Below, in pieces: positions 58,186 through 64,000 of a stretch of 64,000 nucleotides of DNA (its first letter is position 1; each line of letters opens with the position of its first letter). The notes below the pieces were generated by a model that made no database searches, had not been told where the DNA came from, and worked only from the letters and a program-made list of their open reading frames with translations. The translations under genes and the position numbers were made by a program. The DNA comes from Aquila chrysaetos chrysaetos. Lineage: Eukaryota; Chordata; Aves; Accipitriformes; Accipitridae. The stretch lies in contig NC_044011.1 of assembly GCF_900496995.4 (NCBI RefSeq), positions 22,910,041 through 22,974,040 on the forward strand, written 5' to 3'.

Positions 58186-59547
58186 TTGCAGACCTTTGCT
58201 GGGTTTGGAGTCTGCTGACAGCAGTCCTCGCAAAGGTAACACGTGTTTTTTTCCACCCCTCCCGGAGCACAAATTTTAGGTCAGACGTATGACGTCTTCT
58301 CAGATGCAGAAATTCACCAAGCCGTAACACACCAGTAACTTTGCAGCGCTAGAGACAAAAAAAGCCATTATTGCTGGTTGTGCCACTTCCCATCCATAAA
58401 GCATGCTGGGCTGAAGAGCATGAAGCAATCCGCGGCCGAATAGTGAGCACAAAGTTGTATTTAGCCTGTGAGCTGCCTTGGCAGCACAGCCTCAATACGG
58501 GAATAGTCAGTACTCCATGGGCCTCCAATGAACATGGACAATTTGAATCACTGTCTGTTGGGAGAAATTCTGTATGGAGGTTTTTCTAGGTGTGTATATA
58601 CATGGAAATGACAGAATGCTCTGTTGTTTGCTGCCACACATTTCAATTTCATTTAAACTGAATTTCATTTCAATGTAATTGACATTTCTTTTGAAAACCA
58701 GTCCCTTTTGGGAGACTGTGAGTGATAATCTACATTCAGATACCCAGACAGAAATTAGAAATACTCTGCACTTTTATCAGATTATACCCTCCACTTGTAC
58801 ACCAGATATATGTGAGTTTTGTCCTCTTTTAGACAGCTTATTACCTGCAGTTAGCTAATGTCTTTTGCATACTATATTTTTTTTTACTACAAATAATAAT
58901 GAATGGCAATGACACTGGGGTTTTGGGAAAGATTACCTTTTGAAAAATATATGCAATTCATTTACAGGGAAGCATGTTTTTCCAGGCAGACACAACTGTG
59001 GGGTTATCAATACAAACGCTTCAAACAAACCTGTGCTTGTGATCCTGTCATTATATCCTGGATTCAAAGCAGCCTTCCTACAGAAGCCACACAGACTTCC
59101 TATGTCTTTTAATTTCTGAGGTGAGCTGGGAATTTCGACATTGGAGGCACTTTAAAGAATAAGCTATCTAGCATATGTTCTCCTTGTGCACCTTGCAGCT
59201 TGGGGGCATGACCATCACCATGGCCTCGCTTCCCCAGTCAGCGCCCAGGACAGCAAGGCATTGTGCAGGTGTCTGCAAAGTGGCTTTCTTGCTATGCTGA
59301 TGTTTCAGGCTGGCAGATTTCCATCCCAGCCAGAGGATAAGATAAGCCTAAAATGTATTTTCTGTAACGGATGGAATAATGCTTGCTCCTAAAGACCTTT
59401 CAGACTGTGAAAACTGCTGCTAAGCAGTACAACATGAGCACCAAACCCAGGAGCCAGAGCACTGAGTGCAGCTCTGCAAATAAAGGATTTTTCCAGTCTC
59501 TAGCTGAACTGAAAAATGGTCATGAAGTAGTTGGGTGGAACTGGGTT

Positions 59548-59569
59548 CCCCCCCCCCCCCAAAAAAAAA
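59548..59569 (+). repeat. C13/A9 homopolymer junction
   Basis: Thirteen C followed immediately by nine A. Simple sequence, prone to length error. Confidence 0.9.
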
Positions 59570-59823
59570 GAATAATAGTATTAAAATCAGATGGGACTAA
59601 AATATTTTTAGACAGTTCTTATCTTAAAACACATAGGTCCACAAGCAGGTTTTCTATTAACTTGTATCCTGTGATTGAAGAAGTGTTTGAAGCTTCATCT
59701 ACGGCTGGGACTCTGCTCTGTATGCTCTGGTATCTGATAAGGGCTGAGTTCATGTTGAAACCTTTTCTTTTTGTTGAAACCTTGCAGAATTAAAGATCTT
59801 TTCTCTACTCAGCTGCCTGTTTT

Positions 59824-59853
59824 CACACACACACATACAGACACACACACACA
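59824..59853 (+). repeat. (CA)n microsatellite, interrupted
   Basis: CA repeats broken by a TACAG interruption in the middle. Confidence 0.9.
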
Positions 59854-62250
59854 AAAAATTATAGCAATTTAGTTATCTTTGAGACCTCTGTCAAATTCAT
59901 TTGAAATCAGGCAATGAGTTCAAACATTATTAGGAGGGAATGTATACAGACACTCACACAGCTGCACCTACATCCATGTAGATACAGAAAGATATATCAA
60001 GTCAGCTTTGTTTCCACATGGAGAAGGGGTATATTTCGGTAAATATTAAAATGCATCACTTTGTACAGAAATGCAAGAAAGCAAACAAAATATTTTCTTT
60101 AAAATCATTGACATAAATATTTAAACTGGTTCCCTGTTTTCCCTTAGCACATTTCCGAGTTCCTTTCAAAATCATCAATTGCTTCAGTCAGACTAAACAT
60201 AGATTTTCTGTTTGCAAATATTTTTCTGTAAAATTGCACTCAGCAGCGGGGAAGAATGATTTCACTCATTGTCCTACTGAGATACGTGGTAGGACTCTTA
60301 ATTCATCTAAGAAACTTGGGCCGTTGAAGCCAACTGCCAATACTGTCAAGGCTGTGCCCTTACACAAGAAGCCAGTGGGCCAAGGGTTTCCAGCCACATA
60401 AATCCCCCTGGAAAATTTATTTGTTGTCTTCAAAATGGAGATAAAGCCAATAATTTTTTTACAGTCAGAGTAAAGCCGTTATTTACCTTCTGTGTACTGC
60501 TGGTTGCTTTTGTTTATTGCTTGTTGCTTTTTGCCTTTTTGTTTGTTGCTGAACTGTTGCTCAGAGGCAAGGTGTGAGGAAGGTGGAGGATGCTTGAGGA
60601 ATAGTTTGGTCCCCAAGAGGCTTGCAATCTAGACTGCTAGACAAAGTGAATAGCAGCACGAGAAATAACGGTGTCTACAGCCTCCTCTTACCATTACGCT
60701 TACATTGCAGCTTTCGGCACGTGGTTATGGCTGTGTTCCTCACTTTTCACAGGGGACTGTTGCATTTCTCCCTTCTCTTTCTCCATGCTGTGTTTCAGGT
60801 GGCAAATGAACGCTGAACATGGCTAACTCAAAAGGGTTGGGAAGGATGCTGAGTGCAGTTAGTAAGCATTGCAAAGCAGGGTGGCAAAGAAGCACATGTG
60901 ACAATATTCAGAATTTAACTCTTAGTTTTATGCGTATCTCGCATGACAAATTGATGCCTATCACTTTCTGCTTTCTCGAAGGAAAACAGCACCTTGCTGT
61001 GAGTCTCGAGCAGCATGGATTTAAGTCGAGATTTTGAGTGGTTAAATCCAACGGTTAATTTCAATTCACTGGGTAAATTCAGTGGTTAAGATGGTATTTG
61101 TGCATTTGCTGTATCAGTCATTTGCACTTAGCTTAAGGTCGGAGGGCTCTATTCTGCCTCCCTTTAAGAGATACCAATTCCCACTGAATTTCCCAATGCC
61201 TGGGGTGAAGAGATCAGCCATTTGAACTGTGCTTACCAGAGCTGCTCATCTCTTCAGCAAGAGCTGTGGCTGGTCAAGGTGATGTGTTTGGCAGTAAAGT
61301 CAGTCAAGCCCGTGTGTGTAACTGCGTGTCTCAACCGGCGCAGCCCCACTCACGGCAGTGAAGTTGCGCATGGTTCGGCCAGGCGAGGAGGTCTGCTTTT
61401 AATTGTGCGGGGTGGAGATAAAGCTGTGAAAAAGTGAAATTAAACAGCTCTCCCCTTCAAAACCATTAGGACGATACAGCAGGCCCTGGCCCCTTCCATA
61501 ACGAGGGCCGAGATGTTTGCACAGCCCTCAGCTCGCAGCGAGCTGCTTTAATTAAACCTAGCCCACGCACGAACCCGACTGGTGAATTTGGGTCGCCTGG
61601 AGGACGCGCCACCTCACCCAGTTATCTCGGGGGGAAGCAGGGCATGAGAAGAAACATCATCCAGCCTGCCCGGCTGCCCGGGGCGGCTCCGCGCCCGCCT
61701 GCGGGGGGTGACCGGGGGGAGGCGGCTCCCGGGAGGGTCCGTGGCCCCCGCGCCCCGGCCCCCGCCGCCGCAACGCAGCCGGGCCGCAGGGCTCGGGCCG
61801 GGGGGTGGCCGCGATGCCTCCCAGGCCCCGGGGCGGCCCGGCAGCCCCCGCTGCCCCCAAACAGGGCGCTGCCCCCCTCCGGGGGTGCCTGCTTTCGGCC
61901 AGAAGGTACCCAGGTACCAAACGGAACGGAGGGACGGTATTGAAACAGCAAGTGAAGCGGAAATTTAAAGCCCCTCTGCTAATAATAACAATATAAATAA
62001 CCGAAGACGTCTTGTAAACAGTGCGGTCATAACCCTGAAACATTAAACAGCGCGGTGGGATCTGGCGCATCAGCTGCCGGTGCAGGGGGAGCGCCCCGCA
62101 CTCCTGTTTATCTCAGCCTCCTCTCCCACGGGCGCGCTGATCGATAGAGGGGAGATGTTTAAGTTAAAAATTCCCGGCACCGAGGACCGGGGCCGGAGGG
62201 GGATCCTCCGTCCCACTGTACTTCACCAACAGCTAACTGCTCCCGTCCCC

Positions 62251-62284
62251 GCGGTGCGGAGCGGTGCGGAGCGGCGCGGAGCGG
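62251..62284 (+). repeat. Tandem 10-mer repeat (3.4 copies)
   Basis: GCGGTGCGGA, GCGGTGCGGA, GCGGCGCGGA and a partial GCGG in tandem within the CpG island. One base differs in the third unit. Confidence 0.85.
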
Positions 62285-62560
62285 CTCCCGCAGCGCCCGG
62301 GCGCCGGGCTGCGGGGCCGGGCCGGGCTCCCGCAGCGAGGACAGGTCCCGGCCCAGCCACCCCCTCCCCCAGGGCTTTGCTCCGAATCTTTAGCTCCGGG
62401 GAAACTGCCCTCCCGTGGTCCCGGGCGGAGCGGCGGGTTCCCCGCAGCGCGCTAGGCGAGGGCGGCCGGCGGCCGGCGGAGGCGCGGTCCTTCCTTCCCC
62501 CGGCGAGCCCGAGAGTCGGAAACGAACATTACACCGCTCTGTGTTCAGTGGAAAGGAAGG

Positions 62561-62566
62561 TTTATT
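62561..62566 (-). terminator. TCF21: Candidate TCF21 poly(A) signal AATAAA
   Basis: TTTATT on the plus strand gives AATAAA on the TCF21 strand, 437 bases after the stop codon. It is the first canonical hexamer I find on that strand. Confidence 0.55.
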
Positions 62567-63002
62567 CACAGAAATAGAGCAAAACCTGCTTGAAGAAAAT
62601 ATATCTATATATCTTTAGGGTGAATTACTTCATAGAGATGACTGTCAAAGTCAGGTTTTCTAGGCATCTACATATTTCACAGGTCTCAGACAAAAGATAC
62701 ACGCGTGGTAGGTTTTGTTTGATCTCTGTCTTTTCTCTAGTAGCGCTTGAACCAGCAAGGCTCTTGTTGCAGGACACTCGACTGTACACGCATTTAATAA
62801 AGTTAAATAGAGTCGGGATCTCTCGGGGCGGAGTCTTTGCTAGGGCACGTTTGGTCGTCTCCGCGCCGGGAGAGAGGCTCTCCCCGTCGCTCTTGCCCGG
62901 GGCCCGGGGCCCGGGGCAGCGGCGGGGCCGCGGCGTGTCCCTGCCCGCCCCGCCGCCCGCTCCCCGCCCGCGCCGGGACGCTGCTGGCCCGGCCGCCGGG
63001 GC
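62567..63002 (-). other. TCF21: TCF21 3' UTR (extent inferred)
   Basis: Sequence between the TCF21 stop and the candidate poly(A) signal. The half next to the stop is GC-rich (62830-63000) and the distal half is AT-rich with a TATATAGATATA stretch. Confidence 0.55.
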
Positions 63003-63092
63003 TCAGGATGCCGTCGGGCCGCACAAGCGGTTTGTGTTCACCACTTCTTTCAGGTCACTCTCGGGTTTGCCGGCTACCATAAAAGGCCAAGT
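63003..63092 (-). CDS. TCF21: TCF21 last coding exon (C-terminal 29 residues)
   Basis: TCF21 (capsulin/epicardin/Pod1) is a class II bHLH transcription factor that pairs with E proteins at CANNTG sites and controls mesenchymal, epicardial and kidney podocyte development. After CTTTTCCTGGCTACAG the exon encodes [20 protein letters not shown] then NRLCGPTAS and TGA at 63005-63003. Human TCF21 ends [29 protein letters not shown], so identity is high and the intron position agrees. The acidic, basic and bHLH parts are in the first exon, which would lie beyond position 64000 on the plus-strand scale. No bHLH sequence is found between 63093 and 64000. Confidence 0.96.
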   Translation of the reverse strand, partial: TWPFMVAGKPESDLKEVVNTNRLCGPTAS

Positions 63093-64000
63093 CTGTAGCC
63101 AGGAAAAGACACGGGTGGGAAGGGGGTTACATACGGAAAAAGGCACATTGCAACGCTTATTTCGCCAGCGGGTCCAGCTCGGGAGCGCCCCGGGGCATCG
63201 AGCCCGCCATCCAGCGCCGCCTGAGCCCGCTTCTGGCAGCCGCTCAGCGGGGCGCGGGCCGGGGCGGTCGCCGCTGGCTTCGGCGAGCACCGCTTCGTCT
63301 TTCGCCGGCGGCTGATGCCGCTTCCCCTCCCGGCCGCGGCGGGCCCCCCCCGGGCCTCCTCGGGCCGGCGGAGCCCGTCTGAGCCGCGGCGGGAGGGAGG
63401 GCAGAGGAGAGGAGGGACCCGCGCCGGCTCCGGCACAGCCGCGTCCCCCCGGCACAGCCGCCGCGGGCACCCCCCGTCTTTGGCCGTGACCGGCGTGGGG
63501 GCTCTTCCCCGCGGGAGCCGCCTCACGCCTCGCCGCCGCCGCGCTGCCCGGGCGCAGGAGCCGCCCGGAGCCCCCGGCATCCCCCCCGGGCCGCTCTCCC
63601 TGGCCTCCCGTGGCTCGGGGGACAAGTTTTGGTGTGCCTCAGTGCGGGGGGTTACAGCTGGGCTGGGTGTTGGGTTCGCTTTACTATTTTTTTTTTTTTC
63701 CCCTGTGTTGCTGTGCTGAGGATTTTGGTTTTAGCCAAAAAAATACCTCCCAGGCCTTTATCAGCTGACACAGTGGGTAATGTGCTTTCCCCCAGAGTCC
63801 AGAGCTTAAAAGGCAGAGCCGGGCCCCAGTGAAACGTCCCCACAGATCCTCTCCGCCATCCCTTTATGTGACAGGGTCCGCACGTGTAGGCAATGTAAAG
63901 GCTGGATGTTTAAAAAGAGCCCAGGCGGATCTCGCCCGCCCCCGGTTTACATCAGTTGCATGTATTTTTAGAGCTGGAAACTGGGTGTTTCTGGTGGCCA
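63093..64000 (-). other. TCF21: TCF21 intron (partial)
   Basis: Begins at the ACAG acceptor and runs off the window. The first 550 bases are CpG-island sequence. The end (63680-64000) contains a T-run (63686-63699), a CACGTG-type E-box (GCACGTGT near 63880) and AT-rich MEF2-like pieces (63911, 63960). These motifs are short and unproven. Confidence 0.85.

Larger units (their letters stand above)
52831..62560. other. Intergenic region between the TBPL1 5' end and the TCF21 3' end
   Basis: No recognised gene. Noted contents are MIR-like pieces (55275-55360, 57000-57080), a DNA-transposon-like fragment (58055-58185), a C13/A9 junction (59548-59569), a (CA)n run (59824-59853), a TTGC/TTTG-rich low-complexity stretch (60489-60560) and a CpG island from 61640. 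An open frame at 59383-59793 is probably chance. I see nothing else in 52900-55270, 55370-57000, 57090-58050, 58190-59540 and 59860-61640, although enhancers for TCF21 could lie here. Confidence 0.75.
61640..63650. promoter_or_regulatory. CpG-island cluster over the 3' part of TCF21
   Basis: Dense CpG blocks at about 61650-61900, 62070-62520 and 62820-63640, separated by AT-richer gaps. They cover the intron, last exon and downstream flank of TCF21. In human, CpG islands around TCF21 include the start of the antisense noncoding RNA TARID, so a plus-strand transcript may begin here. That comparison is knowledge of the human locus and is not shown by this sequence. Confidence 0.6.

Noticed and set aside
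59383-59793. 136-codon plus-strand open frame
   Set aside because: Crosses a C13/A9 homopolymer, has no domain or splice context, and is probably chance.
63074-63719. Open frames of 134-183 codons in the TCF21 intron
   Set aside because: CpG-island artefacts. No bHLH sequence and no overlap with the TCF21 frame other than the true exon.
1-64000. tRNA, rRNA, CRISPR, operons or bacterial features
   Set aside because: None seen. The window is vertebrate nuclear DNA with spliced genes.

Overview
This window is vertebrate nuclear DNA and almost certainly from a bird. The evidence is a CR1 retrotransposon 3' end with a pentameric ATTCT-type tail, a solo endogenous-retrovirus LTR of a kind I recall from many avian genomes, sparse interspersed repeats, and very GC-rich CpG islands. 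The genes are split into exons with GT-AG introns, so most long uninterrupted open frames here are not genes. Intergenic distances are short, as is usual in birds.

Three genes are present, in the order SLC2A12 (+), TBPL1 (-), TCF21 (-). This is the conserved EYA4-TCF21-TBPL1-SLC2A12-SGK1 neighbourhood (human 6q23) read in the opposite direction. (1) 1-32.4 kb: SLC2A12 (GLUT12 hexose transporter). The window opens inside its first intron, the small first coding exon lies upstream of the window, and the four remaining coding exons (7291-8613, 26818-26940, 29139-29271, 31166-31262) join in frame and end at a TAG. A CpG island fills the end of the last intron. (2) 32.4-37.2 kb: the interval between the convergent SLC2A12 and TBPL1 3' ends. 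It holds old LINE debris and a few frame-broken, coding-like stretches that I cannot name. (3) 37.2-52.6 kb: TBPL1 (TBP-related factor TRF2/TLF), complete on the minus strand. It has six coding exons that join exactly into 183 residues and a CpG-island promoter near 52 kb. A solo LTR with a 5-bp target duplication sits in its third intron. (4) 52.6-62.5 kb: intergenic DNA. (5) 62.5-64 kb: the 3' UTR, last coding exon (63003-63092) and part of the intron of TCF21, a mesodermal bHLH factor whose main exon lies beyond the window.

The genes encode unrelated functions: sugar uptake, core transcription machinery, and mesenchymal or epicardial development. They do not form a pathway; their shared location is ancestral synteny.

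The observations most worth checking are these. A one-base change in TBPL1 replaces the last three conserved codons with a stop while creating an AATAAA over it. The LTR is inserted in the sense direction within TBPL1 and retains a TATA box and a perfect CRE. The CpG island in the last SLC2A12 intron has a reading frame that stays open into the terminal exon. Several ancient LINE/CR1/L3-like remnants were recognised by eye. I see no rRNA, tRNA or CRISPR, and no wholly new biological system. Repeat calls and family names rest on recalled consensus sequences and were not searched.
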